From Arthrobacter sp. MN05-02 (GTDB lineage: Bacteria; Actinomycetota; Actinomycetes; Actinomycetales; Micrococcaceae): a stretch of DNA of 64,000 bases. A program made the translations under genes and the position numbers. Below the pieces are notes generated by a model that was not told where the DNA came from, did no database searches, and saw only the letters and a list, made by a program, of their open reading frames with translations. Of this stretch, positions 16,040-24,805 are shown one piece after another. Position 1 is the first letter of the stretch. Each line of letters starts with the position of its first letter. The stretch is taken from positions 90,992 through 154,991 of the forward strand of contig AP018698.1 of NCBI GenBank assembly GCA_004001285.1, in the 5' to 3' direction.

Positions 16040-16140
16040 AGCGGGACTGGATGGTCTGTTTGTTCCATCTGTGATCGAGGAGAGCTGTGGGCAGCTGAAG
16101 GTACTTGGCTCGGACCTGGGCACGGCCGAGGCTCAGTCGA
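16040..16140 (-). pseudogene. Remnant of an HNH endonuclease gene, C-terminal segment
   Basis: Read on the minus strand, this gives LSLGRAQVRAKYLQLPTALLDHRWNKQTI, which lines up with VGRAQFRARSVELRTALLEHGWNEPII in the fuller copy at 19291-19777. There is no start, and the catalytic half is missing. It overlaps the end of the oxygenase gene by a few bases. Confidence 0.6.
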
Positions 16141-17077
16141 GCCAGTCCGGGGGGCCGGCGAGGCCGATCCGGTAGCGCGCCGCGTCCTCAGAAGGGCTAT
16201 GCGGCCCGAGGGCCAGCTGAAAGGTCCGCAACTGCAGGCGGGTGCGCTGCAAGCGGAGGCGGGCTACGGGCGAGCGGTCGCCACGGCCGGACACCCCGGC
16301 GAGGGGTGCCACGGACGGGGAGAGCACCAGCGCCCCGGCGCTGGCAAGGCCGTTGTAGAAGATCCGCTCGGCCCGGTTCAACCCGCCCGGGGCGGAGAGG
16401 AAGGCGAGGAGTTCGGCGGGGACGGGTTCGAGGTCGGGCCCCACCGCGCGCAGGGCCTCGGCAAGCTCCCGGCGACTGGCTGGCAGGTCCTCGGCCCCGA
16501 GGGCACGGGCGCTGCGGGACCAGTCAGCGATGTAGGTGTCGGCCCAGTCACGGCCGAACCGCGGGGCCAGGTCGTGGCCGACGGCCTCCTGGGCCCCGAG
16601 GAAGGCGTCCGTGAAGGCCAGGTGAACCCAGCGCAGCAGGGCGGGGTCGGAGGCGGAGTAGGCGCGGCCGTCGTCGGTGGTACCGCGGACCCGCCCGTGC
16701 ATGCCGCGAACCCGCGCCGACTCCCGCTCGGCGAGCTCCGCGGAGCCGAAGGTGCTCACGGTGAGCCAGCGCGCTGTCCCGGCGAGGCGGGCCCACGGGT
16801 CGGTGCGGTAGGAGGAATGCCGCGCCACCCCGGCCATCGCCAGCGGGTGTGCGCCCTGCCCGAGGAGGGCCGCGACCCCGCCGACAAGGGTGGACAGGTC
16901 GCCGTGCACCCGCCAGACGACGCCGTCGGGCTCGAACCAGCCCGGTCCCTCCCCCACCAGGGCGATATCGCGCACCCACTCCGGCGCCCCGGTGGGATCG
17001 CCGGAAACCCGGGCACGGAAGGCACGGCGGACGCGGTGGGCCAGCTCGGCAGGGTGCGGTATCGAGCGATCGGGCAT
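16133..17077 (-). CDS. DUF2236 / MpaB-family oxygenase-like protein
   Basis: From the ATG at 17077 the product has 314 residues. It matches the DUF2236 family, to which the fungal oxygenase MpaB and latex-clearing proteins belong, in VVWRVHGDLSTLVGGVAALLGQGAHPLAMAGVARHSSYRTDPWARL and in LLRWVHLAFTDAFLGAQE. The conserved His residues (HP, HSS, WVH) are the likely heme ligands in this family. The longer frame to 17185 runs into an HNH remnant and is unlikely to be translated. It is flanked on both sides by HNH remnants, so it may have arrived with mobile DNA. Substrate is unknown. Confidence 0.82.
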   Translation of the reverse strand: MPDRSIPHPAELAHRVRRAFRARVSGDPTGAPEWVRDIALVGEGPGWFEPDGVVWRVHGDLSTLVGGVAALLGQGAHPLAMAGVARHSSYRTDPWARLAGTARWLTVSTFGSAELAERESARVRGMHGRVRGTTDDGRAYSASDPALLRWVHLAFTDAFLGAQEAVGHDLAPRFGRDWADTYIADWSRSARALGAEDLPASRRELAEALRAVGPDLEPVPAELLAFLSAPGGLNRAERIFYNGLASAGALVLSPSVAPLAGVSGRGDRSPVARLRLQRTRLQLRTFQLALGPHSPSEDAARYRIGLAGPPDWLD

Positions 17078-17184
17078 GATGCTCCAACGACGGTAGGTCG
17101 GGTACGACGGACACCCAGGACAGGACTCCACTACGAAGCGTAGAACACAGCCCTGACACGGCGATGGCCGAGGGTGCCCTTCCA

Positions 17185-17255
17185 TGGTCAGAAGAGCATC
17201 GGTGCTTTGGGGTCGATGCCGCGAAGCAGGGGTCGGATGATCGGTTCATCCAGGG
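17185..17255 (-). pseudogene. Remnant of an HNH endonuclease gene, last residues
   Basis: The minus strand reads DEPIIRPLLRGIDPKAPMLF and a stop, matching the C-terminus NEPIIRPLLTGIDPEAPTLF of the copy at 19291-19777. Nothing of the catalytic domain remains. Confidence 0.6.
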
Positions 17256-17346
17256 CTTGGAAGGCCCATATCTCGCGCTACTTCATAGTTCAAGATAGAC
17301 ACGAACATGTATTGGCATCGGGTGAAGTCCCGAGAAGGAGGCTTTC

Positions 17347-19269
17347 ATGATGATCGAGTACAACGTCAGTGATCATTGGTCAGCTGATGATCCGGACTGG
17401 CCTAAATCTCTAGTCTCGTCACTGGACCGGCGACGCGGGCTGAGCGCCAATCCTCCTTTAACGACCGTTATGAGTGAGATATCTGCATGGGTCCAGCTGG
17501 CCAGTGGCATCGAAGCCTGGAAGCCGCGCCCGAATCGAGCTTCATTGAAGCTTGACCTGACGGAGTCCATTGGAGCAGTGGGCCCGTCACTCAAGGCTCA
17601 CATTGCCGCTCCTCTCGTGTCATTCCAAAAAGCTTTTGAACGTCTGACCGAGAGCCCGAATGCAGTCCTTGTGCAACCCCCTGGTACTCGTACCCGCTCA
17701 GAATGGGCTGCTGTAGAGAGCACTGCGAAGGACCTTCAGGATGCGCTCCTCGAAGATGATGCAGTGCGCGCTAGCTGGGACGATCTTGTTGCGGCCTCTC
17801 AGGACCGCACCTTAGTGCGACGGGAGTATCGCCCGATTGCCGAACTCCTTTTTGACCAAGTACAACGACGCGGCATGCCCGCGGAGCAAGCCGCTAGCGC
17901 CCTCGTTTCAATCGTCGCGTTTGGGCGTGATCCTGATGATTTCCCCTTGGTCGAGAACAGCACTCCCTTCAACGAACGAGTCTCGAAGGCGCGCGTCTAT
18001 GTGGGGACGCCAGTCGATGTTGAACCCACCGTGGTTTGGTTGGGTTACAAGGGACGCATGCACATCCAGCTATCAGCTGGCCGAGTCTCGTTTTACGAGG
18101 CCCAGTGGGCAATCCCAAATGCTGAGCCAGCCCCACACAGGTACGACTTCGCGGACAAAGAAGAGCTTTGGAATCTGGTACAGCACAGTCACATCTTTCG
18201 CATATCGGAGCGGGCGGACGAGGAAGACAACGTTGACACCATCGTGCGCGTTGACCTTGGCACGACCACGGGCGCCGACGCACTGGAACGTGCTATTGAG
18301 ATGATCGACATTATCCTCAGTGTCTCGATCCACCGTTCTGGAGGGATTCGCCCGCAACTCGCGGAGTACGCAGTGCTTCGCTCAGGACGGAGCAGCACTG
18401 CCGGACATCAGGCTGTCCGCGACCGCACAGGGTTTGCTAATGACACCTGGGGAGCGAGCATGACTGCTGAGGCCATCACGGCGCACGGCCCACGGATTGC
18501 GGAGGCTCTCGCTCGCGAAGATTTGCCCCGATTTCTGGCTGCAGCGATTCAGGTACAGACCGCCGCTGATCATCCGTTCAGTCGAGATATGGCGCTACGG
18601 AAGCCGTCGGAGGCGGACATCAGCAGCGTGATCCCGCTTTCGGACCGCGTAGTGCAGCACGTGGCGGCCCATGCCGCGATGAATCCAAACAAATTGTTCG
18701 CGCTACTCGGTGAGCGGTGGGCTCACGCTCGATGGCTCACTGACCTTCGGCGAGCTGTTGGCATGTGCTTACTCGGTCTGAGCGGGAATCAGGACTTGCT
18801 CAATGAGCTGACCCGCAAGTGGATGTCTGATCGTTCAGAGCAGCCCTGGGTCCTACTTATCGCCGATCGGTCTGAAGACTTTCTATCTCTCTGCCGCCTC
18901 GAGCACGAACGTGCTTGGATACAACGCATGTTCGCCAGCGTTAGTGATCACGCAAGCTACGCACTCCTCATCGAGGACTACACCCGCGAGGGAGAGGTAC
19001 TGGAAGCTCGTCGGCGCCGCGTCCGTAATGCATTGGTTCATGGAAACCCTGCAAGCTTCGACGTCGTGCAATCTGTTCGTGAGTACGCCGAGTTCTTGAG
19101 CGGCAGCGCATTGCACCTGGCGCTGGAGGCCTACGTTGACGGCTTGGATCCAGCGACCGCTCTGGCGACCAAAACGGATGAACTTATTGCAATGCAAGGC
19201 GGAGAAGATGCAGCGAGCTTTTGGCGTGGAAAAGCTCAACCAGACGATGGACTTCATCCGCTCCAATGA
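17347..19269 (+). CDS. Large protein with C-terminal HEPN-like motif, unknown, possible defence effector
   Basis: The 640-residue protein starts at ATG 17347 with AAGGAGG eight bases upstream. No known domain is evident over residues 1-520. Near residue 567 it has RRRRVRNALVHGNPASFD, followed by a helix (VVQSVREYAEFLSGSALHLALEAYV). RNALVH fits the R-x4-H ribonuclease motif of HEPN domains with the favoured Asn after Arg, and ApeA-type defence proteins end similarly. The gene is AT-richer than the backbone and lies among mobile remnants. An RNA-cutting abortive-infection role is an inference. It could also be a HEPN protein without nuclease activity. Confidence 0.6.
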   Translation: MMIEYNVSDHWSADDPDWPKSLVSSLDRRRGLSANPPLTTVMSEISAWVQLASGIEAWKPRPNRASLKLDLTESIGAVGPSLKAHIAAPLVSFQKAFERLTESPNAVLVQPPGTRTRSEWAAVESTAKDLQDALLEDDAVRASWDDLVAASQDRTLVRREYRPIAELLFDQVQRRGMPAEQAASALVSIVAFGRDPDDFPLVENSTPFNERVSKARVYVGTPVDVEPTVVWLGYKGRMHIQLSAGRVSFYEAQWAIPNAEPAPHRYDFADKEELWNLVQHSHIFRISERADEEDNVDTIVRVDLGTTTGADALERAIEMIDIILSVSIHRSGGIRPQLAEYAVLRSGRSSTAGHQAVRDRTGFANDTWGASMTAEAITAHGPRIAEALAREDLPRFLAAAIQVQTAADHPFSRDMALRKPSEADISSVIPLSDRVVQHVAAHAAMNPNKLFALLGERWAHARWLTDLRRAVGMCLLGLSGNQDLLNELTRKWMSDRSEQPWVLLIADRSEDFLSLCRLEHERAWIQRMFASVSDHASYALLIEDYTREGEVLEARRRRVRNALVHGNPASFDVVQSVREYAEFLSGSALHLALEAYVDGLDPATALATKTDELIAMQGGEDAASFWRGKAQPDDGLHPLQ

Positions 19270-19290
19270 GAACGAACCCGTTCATATGGG

Positions 19291-19777
19291 TCAGAAGAGC
19301 GTTGGTGCTTCGGGGTCGATGCCGGTGAGCAGGGGCCGGATGATCGGTTCGTTCCATCCGTGTTCGAGGAGGGCTGTGCGCAGCTCGACGGACCGGGCGC
19401 GGAACTGGGCGCGGCCGACGCCGCGCCAGCGGAAGGTTGAGGCGTTCGCGTGCCGGCCCTTTTTGGGACCGGTCGAGCATGTTCAACGCCTGGGTGCCGG
19501 GCAGCAGGTGAGTTTCTGTCCCGGTGCTCGCATGGACGCATAGCGGCACGTCGCACACATGCATGAGCGCGATTCCGGGGTGCAGGGTCTTTCCGGTGAG
19601 GTGTTCGTAGGCGTAGCGTTGCGGCCGCAGGGCGCGTTGCTCGCCGTCCCTGGTGACCCAGAACCGCCCGTAGCCGTCATCGGCCACGGCGCCAGTCCAG
19701 ATCCAGCAGTCATGCGGCCGCGGGCCCTTGACGACCTTCTCCCAGAACCGGTCAGCCTCTCCCCTGCGCGTCCTCAT
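19291..19777 (-). pseudogene. HNH endonuclease, one frameshift
   Basis: The first part reads RFWEKVVKGPRPHDCWIWTG, DGYGRFWVTRDGEQRALRPQRYAYEHLTGK and ALMHVCDVPLCVH, the pattern of small HNH homing-type endonucleases, with the CW..TG lead and H..CD..LCV metal site. After MLDRSQKG the frame shifts at a run of A/G near 19460; in the other frame it continues GRHANASTFRWRGVGRAQ and ends EAPTLF. One extra G explains the break. Related fragments at 16040, 17185 and 35355 show this gene has spread and decayed across the window. Confidence 0.8.
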
Positions 19778-19799
19778 CGGCGGCTACCCCGCCATGACG

Positions 19800-20099
19800 T
19801 CATCGGACCCTCGCTGGCCGGCGGACGATCGGCCGGCGACCCTCCATCCGCACCACGCCGACGATGACCAGTGCAGCCGCGCCAATGACCAACCACTCGG
19901 CCCACCACGGGGAGTCGGAGACGGCGACCGGAACGAGCAGCAGGAAAAACCAGAAGGCGATCGCCAAGGCGCCGGCGACCTGGTTACAGACCCGTGGCGG
20001 GATGGGCAGCAGCAGCAGAGGCAGCCGGAGGATGGCGCGGACGAACCGGTAGCTGTACCGGATGCTCGAGGTGAGCAACCAACGGATGAGTCGAATCAT
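19800..20099 (-). CDS. Small membrane protein, two helices, unknown
   Basis: From the ATG at 20099 the product has 99 residues with a basic N-terminus (MIRLIRWLLTSSIRYSYRFVR), then hydrophobic segments at about residues 39-56 (AGALAIAFWFFLLLVPVAV) and 62-82 (WWAEWLVIGAAALVIVGVV), ending in a basic tail. It lies 13 bases from the end of the resolvase gene on the same strand. I recognise no family. Confidence 0.6.
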   Translation of the reverse strand: MIRLIRWLLTSSIRYSYRFVRAILRLPLLLLPIPPRVCNQVAGALAIAFWFFLLLVPVAVSDSPWWAEWLVIGAAALVIVGVVRMEGRRPIVRRPARVR

Positions 20100-20112
20100 C
20101 GTGTTGTGCTGA

Positions 20113-20776
20113 TCATCGAGAGACCTCTGGTGCGAGCCTGGCCTGGAGTGCTTCGACCTCGGCCGCTGATTCCGCCGGCGATTTCGATCTCGGCTTTCGC
20201 CCCTTTGCAGGAGCCGCCTGGTCGCGCTTGAGCGTTCGGTAAATAGTGGTCCTGCTGACTCCAAGGACCTGACCGATCTGTTCGACGGTCATGTCCTGCT
20301 GCTCATACATTCGCCTCGCGGCCGTGGCCTGTTGAGGACTGAGTCGCGGTGGGCGGCCTCCGGTGCGGCCTCGAGCTCGGGCTGCCGCGAGACCGGCGTT
20401 CGTGCGCTCCTTAATAAGGTCACGTTCGAACTCGGCGAGAGCGGCGAAGACGTGGAAGACGAGCCGACCGCCAGGTGAGGTTGTGTCGATCGTTTCCTGA
20501 AGTGACTTGAACCCAATGCCCTTGTCCTGGAGCGCTGTGAGCTGGTCGATGAGGTTGCGGATGGAGCGGCCGAGCCGGTCGAGCCGCCACACGACGAGCG
20601 TGTCCCCCGGGCCGGAGCTGATCCAACAGCTTCGTGAGCTCCGGCCTCTGATCGAAGGATCCCGAAATGGTGTCGACGAAGACTCGATAGCAGCCGGCAG
20701 CAGTCAGCGCGTCGACCTGCAACGCGGCGTCCTGGTCGGTCGTCGACACTCGCGCATATCCGAGGAGGTATCCCAT
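20113..20776 (-). pseudogene. Tn3-type serine resolvase/invertase, one frameshift
   Basis: The start MGYLLGYARVSTTDQDAALQ holds the catalytic Ser of serine recombinases. The body continues through LLDQLRPG and, after a frameshift at a run of five C near 20606, resumes as WRLDRLGRSIRNLIDQLTALQDKGIGFKSLQETIDT and AEFERDLIKERTNAGLAAARARGR. The C-terminal helix-turn-helix (MTVEQIGQVLGVSRTTIYRTL) is complete. One extra G (plus-strand C) accounts for the break. The gene faces a palindrome and repeated sequence at 20884-21015, probably its recombination site. Confidence 0.85.
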
Positions 20777-21204
20777 GCCTTCAATGTAACGGAACTCATC
20801 ACCGAGGAGCAGAAGTGAGACATAGATTGTGGTACTGAGTATTGCTACACGAAGCGAGCTTCTACGAGCCTGTTCGCGGTGTCGCAGCCGCATGTAGCGA
20901 ATACGTTCGTATTCGCCACTCTGCGTGGGGACCACCGGACCTCCAGAACCGGCGAGGCTTGTCCCATTTCGGACACCATCACCGGTTAGAGCGACAAGCA
21001 TTCACCGAAGGACTTTAGATGGCCCCCAATTGGCATCCTTTGCTGGGTCGCGGCCTACCGCCCCTTCTGGGGTGAGCTGATGAAGTGCTGGGAATCCTGT
21101 TGCGTTCGAGTAACAGCGGCGTCGCTGCCATTCAGTGGTCCGTACGGTGGAAGAAACGGTCGGCCCGCAGTGCACTACCGGCCTGTCTCGCCGGAGGAGG
21201 ACCT
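20777..21204. other. Recombination-site region upstream of the resolvase
   Basis: A perfect 20-bp palindrome, GCGAATACGTTCGTATTCGC, lies at 20897-20916, inside a 40-bp segment that recurs with changes at 47413-47453. A second segment of about 75 bp at 20943-21015 (starting CCAGAACCGGCGAGGC) recurs at 49634-49707 in the same orientation. These are likely resolvase target sites or transposon end sequence. There is no gene. Confidence 0.6.
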
Positions 21205-21685
21205 GTGACTGATACGAGCAATACAAGGCTTCATAGGGTACGGGCGGACCGGCTGCGTGCGTTGAGCATGTGCTCACTGCTCGCCACTGGCTTGGCCCTG
21301 GTAGCGGGTTGCGCGACAGGCGGGCAGGACAACTGGAACTCCACCGCAGTCGGTGACGACAAGAGCGTGGGCGCTCGACCTGCGCAGTGTCCTCCTGGTC
21401 ACCGATGAGGAGGACAGCCCGGCCAGGCTCCTGGGTACCTTCGAGAACAACGGGGATCAGCCCGTGGAAGTAAGGATCAGCGACGAGGACGAGGACGTCA
21501 CCGTGATGGTCCCAGCACAGGGTTCCGTCGGTCTCGACACCGTTGAGACCCTCTTGCGAACGGCCGGCGATGCTCCGGGCGCCCGCACCACCTTGACGGC
21601 CACCACCGACGCCGGCGACGTCGACCTGCTCGTTCCCGTCGTCGATGGGACCCTCGACCCCTACAAGCCCTACCTTCCCGACTAA
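21205..21685 (+). pseudogene. Secreted lipoprotein, one frameshift
   Basis: A GTG at 21205 after GGAGGAGG starts MTDTSNTRLHRVRADRLRAL and a signal peptide ending LVAGCATGG, with the lipidated cysteine near residue 36. The frame breaks near 21365 and continues as WALDLRSVLLVTDEEDSPARLLGTFENNGDQPVEVRISD to a stop at 21685 (ending DPYKPYLPD). The second half is an Ig-like beta domain, as in actinobacterial lipoproteins of unknown role. One indel accounts for the break, so the gene is broken or misread. Confidence 0.7.
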
Positions 21686-21828
21686 CGTGGCTTGGCGATG
21701 GGTTAGATGACTGTTCGCACGATCCTGTAGGACGGGCTCGGTTCTCACGCTTCCCTCATCTTCCGCGCCTACAGTGAAGAACCCGGGACAAGGCATCTGC
21801 CTTTCCCCTCACGAAGAAGGAGTTTCTT

Positions 21829-22092
21829 ATGGGATTGTTTGGCAGCCGAAGTAAGGCGGGACGACTCGCGTCCAAGGCACTGGACTTCATCAGCAGCAAC
21901 CCTGACAAGGTCAACAACGGTGTCGCGAAAGCTAGCGACTTCGTGAACAAGCGGACTCACAGCAAGTACTCGCGACACATCACTGGGGCCCAAACGAAAG
22001 CCACGGACGCTGTCGCGAAGCTCAACCGGAAAAACGGTCGCGGTGGTCTCAATGGTCGTGGTGGCGGGCCGGGATCCGGGCCCGTCAGATAG
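21829..22092 (+). CDS. Rv0909/MT0933-type antitoxin-like small protein
   Basis: The 87-residue protein has AAGGAG seven bases before its ATG. MGLFGSRSKAGRLASKALDFISSNPDKVNNGVAKASDFVNKRTHSKYSRHITGAQTKATDAVAKL matches the antitoxin family named after Rv0909: a GLF start, a K..D.V..GV.K..DFV..KT...Y..HI..A core. In that family a toxin gene follows, but no toxin is next to it here, so it may be a solitary or housekeeping member. The Gly-rich basic tail (RKNGRGGLNGRGGGPGSG) is unusual. Confidence 0.7.
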   Translation: MGLFGSRSKAGRLASKALDFISSNPDKVNNGVAKASDFVNKRTHSKYSRHITGAQTKATDAVAKLNRKNGRGGLNGRGGGPGSGPVR

Positions 22093-22335
22093 CGGTCTGT
22101 CACCCGCGTGGCTTTCCTCACCCGCGACGACCAGGACATGGCGGACTTCGAACGCATCAGCACCACAATTGTCGATGAGCTTCATACACCGCAGTGAGGT
22201 AGGACGCCCAACACATTCACGCCAACGAGGATTCAGTCGACCAGGACGCGGGGCACGCCCACGCCGTCATGACCTGGCAGGCTGCCCGCGAGATGCCGCT
22301 TGGTTTTACTAGGGCCGGTGATGCCGCTGACTTGC

Positions 22336-22557
22336 TTACAGACCTTGGTTGCGAAAGGACGTCCAGTATTGAGCAGCCGCAGCCAGGCATAGACACACCC
22401 CGCTGAGGTGAAGGAAGAAGGATGGTCCGGCTATTCCGTCGCTGACGATCGCAGTCCACAACCACGCCCCTCCAAGGACGAACCACACCAACACGCCCAG
22501 CAGAGAACGCCCTCCTGCACTACCGCCGGCACGAGCCTCGCTCTCCTTCTCACCCAT
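22336..22557 (-). CDS. Small membrane protein, two helices, unknown
   Basis: The 73-residue product has hydrophobic segments at residues 18-40 (RSLLGVLVWFVLGGAWLWTAIV) and 46-65 (FFLHLSGVCLCLAAAAQYW), with a charged Gly-rich N-terminus. The start ATG at 22557 has no clear ribosome site. The amphipathic spacing looks protein-like, but function is unknown. Bases 22093-22335 hold no convincing gene. Confidence 0.45.
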   Translation of the reverse strand: MGEKESEARAGGSAGGRSLLGVLVWFVLGGAWLWTAIVSDGIAGPSFFLHLSGVCLCLAAAAQYWTSFRNQGL

Positions 22558-22687
22558 ACACCAAGCCTGTACACCCCTGCAGGATCATGCAAATCCTCCA
22601 CCTGGGGCTACTTGATGCTGTTCTGCGGATGTCTCTAGCAATTCAGATAGGGGCTCGTCGCGCGCTTCTCGTGATTCTTGGCGGGGG

Positions 22688-22834
22688 TCAGAGATGGAAG
22701 TGGTGGTCCCGGTGGTCCCGGTGGTCGAGTTCGTCGGTGATGTCCTCGAGCCTGGACTGAGTTTCGGGATCGAGGGCGCCGTGGAGCGCGTCGAACGCAT
22801 CCTCTCCCTCGACGACATCCAGTCGGGTTCACGC
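22688..22834 (-). pseudogene. Fragment of the small acidic-protein family also seen at 47947 and 58165
   Basis: The minus strand reads RLDVVEGEDAFDALHGALDPETQSRLEDITDELDHRDHRDHHFHL and a stop. It matches HPETQFRLEEVNEELDTRD and NPETEFRLAELSEDIDRRD in the two fuller genes. A stop lies just upstream and there is no start, so this is a remnant. A 9-bp repeat (GGTGGTCCC) produces the HRDHRD tract. Confidence 0.55.
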
Positions 22835-22884
22835 GTCCCTAGGTGTCGAGGGAACTGTTCCGGCCTTCACCATTTACCTCTTCC

Positions 22885-22899
22885 GGAACGCTTATGTTG
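22885..22899. promoter_or_regulatory. 15-bp palindromic operator, copy 1
   Basis: TGTTGAC (22885-22891), T, GTCAACA (22893-22899) is a perfect 7-bp inverted repeat. Similar sites at 24754 and 24806 mark the second transcription unit of the same cluster. The likely reader is the GntR-family protein at 28274. Confidence 0.75.
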
Positions 22900-22956
22900 A
22901 CTGTCAACAATGATCTGCGTAACGTGCCATAGGTCACGTTTAGAACGGTGAGGTCA

Positions 22957-23871
22957 ATGTCGATGTTCAGTCCCCTGGTCGTGTGTTCGTCCATCAGCTT
23001 CCGCCATCAGAACCTTCCGTTGGCTCTGAGCACGATGCAGAACCTCGGGTTTATGGCTATTGATCTAGGTGCTCTTCCAGGAGTATGCGATCACGTCCCC
23101 TTCGTTCTGGATCGCAGAGCAGTGGTCCAGGTAAGTTCTGAGGTGCGCTCCTCGGGCATGAGCGTGCTGTCGGTCAACGGTGACATCGGTGACCTCAATA
23201 CAGCTCTGAGTCCACTTGAGTCAGTTGACCGGAATCAGCACCTCGAGATGCTTTTAGCCCTGACTGCCGACCTTGGAGCGACTGCGCTGGTGCTTCCCTG
23301 CGGGGCCCTGTCTCATGACCCTGTCCGAACTCTCGATGAAGACCTGGATCTCATAGCGGCCACCCTGACCGCGGCGTCAACAAGCGCAGCTGATGCAGGT
23401 GTCGAGATCTGGGTTGAGGCGCCTCACTTCTTCCGACTCTGCTGGGATATGGATCGGGCGGTGGATCTTCTGTCGCGACTGCCTCCAGCAGTGGGAGTGG
23501 TCATGGATTTCAGTCATCTCGTCGCCTCCGGAGCAGACCCGGTGGAGTTCGTAACCATCTTTCATAACCGCATCCGCCATGTGCACATCCGTGACGCAGT
23601 ACCTGGCAACATCAATCTCAGCGTCGGAAACGGACAGGTTGACTTTGCCTCGGGCATCGATGCCCTCATCGCATGTGGCTACACCGGGCACTTCGCACTG
23701 GAGCTGGAGACCCGGGACGTAACCGCTGATCAGCGGCCCCAGGCAACAGCATCGGCTGCCGCCTACATCTCCCAACTCATCGAGAGGAGCGCCGCACAAG
23801 CGCCCTCCAACGCCCCCACGGCCACCTCTACAACCAAGAACCCCAAACCAGCACAGGAGCATCATGACTAG
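22957..23871 (+). CDS. Xylose-isomerase-like TIM-barrel sugar isomerase/epimerase
   Basis: About 304 residues. The frame opens at GTG 22948, but GAGG before ATG 22957 or 22963 favours one of these. It has the AP-endonuclease-2/xylose isomerase barrel features: VVCSSISFRHQNLPLALSTM at the start, LVLPCGAL and GVEIWVEAPHFFR in the middle, VVMDFSHLVASG and IRHVHIRDAVPGNINLSVGNGQVDFASGI later. The His, Asp and Glu residues there would bind a metal. It is the first gene of the cluster, under operator copy 1, and overlaps the next gene by 8 bp. Such enzymes interconvert ketoses or hydroxypyruvate; the substrate is not known. Confidence 0.85.
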   Translation: MSMFSPLVVCSSISFRHQNLPLALSTMQNLGFMAIDLGALPGVCDHVPFVLDRRAVVQVSSEVRSSGMSVLSVNGDIGDLNTALSPLESVDRNQHLEMLLALTADLGATALVLPCGALSHDPVRTLDEDLDLIAATLTAASTSAADAGVEIWVEAPHFFRLCWDMDRAVDLLSRLPPAVGVVMDFSHLVASGADPVEFVTIFHNRIRHVHIRDAVPGNINLSVGNGQVDFASGIDALIACGYTGHFALELETRDVTADQRPQATASAAAYISQLIERSAAQAPSNAPTATSTTKNPKPAQEHHD

Positions 23872-24637
23872 CATCCAGCGAACCGCCGTCATCACCGGAG
23901 CCACCTCCCCCCGAGGCATCGGCGTCACCACCGCACGCCGTTATGCCAAAGATGGCTGGGCCATCGTCGTCCTCGACCTCAACGGTGAGACCTCGGCAAA
24001 AGTTGCCACCGAGATCAGCAGCGAATTCGGCGTCCCCGGCTTCGGCTACGCAGTAGACGTCACCAGCGAAGCCTCTGTTATCGCAGCCCACGAAGCGGTA
24101 GCTGCGGAGGTCACCGCCGGCAATTTGCCTCCGATTGGGGCGCTTGCCAACATCGCGGGTATCACCTCTCCCGTCCCGTTCTTGGAGACAACCTTGGATC
24201 TTTGGAACAAGGTCATGGCCGTCAACGCCACCGGCACCTATCTGGTGACCAAAGCCTTCCTGCCGGCGATGCTCGAGAACAAGTGGGGCCGTATCGTCAA
24301 TATGTCCTCCGTTTCCGCACAGCGCGGCGGCGGCGTTTTCGGCAAGGTCCCCTACTCGGCCGCCAAAGCAGCGATCCTTGGATTCACCAAGGCTCTGGCC
24401 CGGGAACTGGCCGACAGCGGCGTCACCGTCAACGCCGTCACCCCCGGTGCCGTCGACACCAACATCAGGGTCGGCAGCACTCCGGAGCAGGAGGCGGCCC
24501 TCGCCCGGGACATTCCCCTGGGCCGCACGGCGACGACGGACGAGGTCGCAGGAGTCATCGCCTTTCTGTCCTCGGATGACTCCTCCTACCTCACCGGAAC
24601 CACGATTGACATCAACGGTGGAAGCCACATCCACTAA
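23864..24637 (+). CDS. Short-chain dehydrogenase/reductase
   Basis: The 257-residue enzyme has an NAD(P)-binding loop TGATSPRGIGVTTAR at residues 11-25, NIAGI at about 89-93 (the usual NNAG motif with Ile-Ala), Ser in VNMSSVSAQ and the catalytic YSAAK near residue 165. The C-terminal DINGGSHIH is typical. It starts within the end of the preceding isomerase gene, so the two are co-expressed. It would oxidise or reduce a sugar alcohol or ketose in the cluster's pathway. Confidence 0.92.
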   Translation: MTSIQRTAVITGATSPRGIGVTTARRYAKDGWAIVVLDLNGETSAKVATEISSEFGVPGFGYAVDVTSEASVIAAHEAVAAEVTAGNLPPIGALANIAGITSPVPFLETTLDLWNKVMAVNATGTYLVTKAFLPAMLENKWGRIVNMSSVSAQRGGGVFGKVPYSAAKAAILGFTKALARELADSGVTVNAVTPGAVDTNIRVGSTPEQEAALARDIPLGRTATTDEVAGVIAFLSSDDSSYLTGTTIDINGGSHIH

Positions 24638-24753
24638 GTAAGCCCTCCTGCCAGGAATGGCGGGGGTTTGAAGCGGTCGGAAACTTACCGGCACCCGTGT
24701 CTTCACGTCATTTGTGAATGCAATCCGCAGGGGAAGCTTCCCGCTCCCTTATC

Positions 24754-24768
24754 TGTCGACTGTTGACA
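24754..24768. promoter_or_regulatory. 15-bp palindromic operator, copy 2
   Basis: TGTCGAC, T, GTTGACA (24754-24768) differs from copy 1 by one base. It lies about 90 bp before the transporter start. Confidence 0.65.
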
Positions 24769-24805
24769 ATGCATGTGCCTCAAGTCACACTTGCAGGAAA
24801 CGCAG

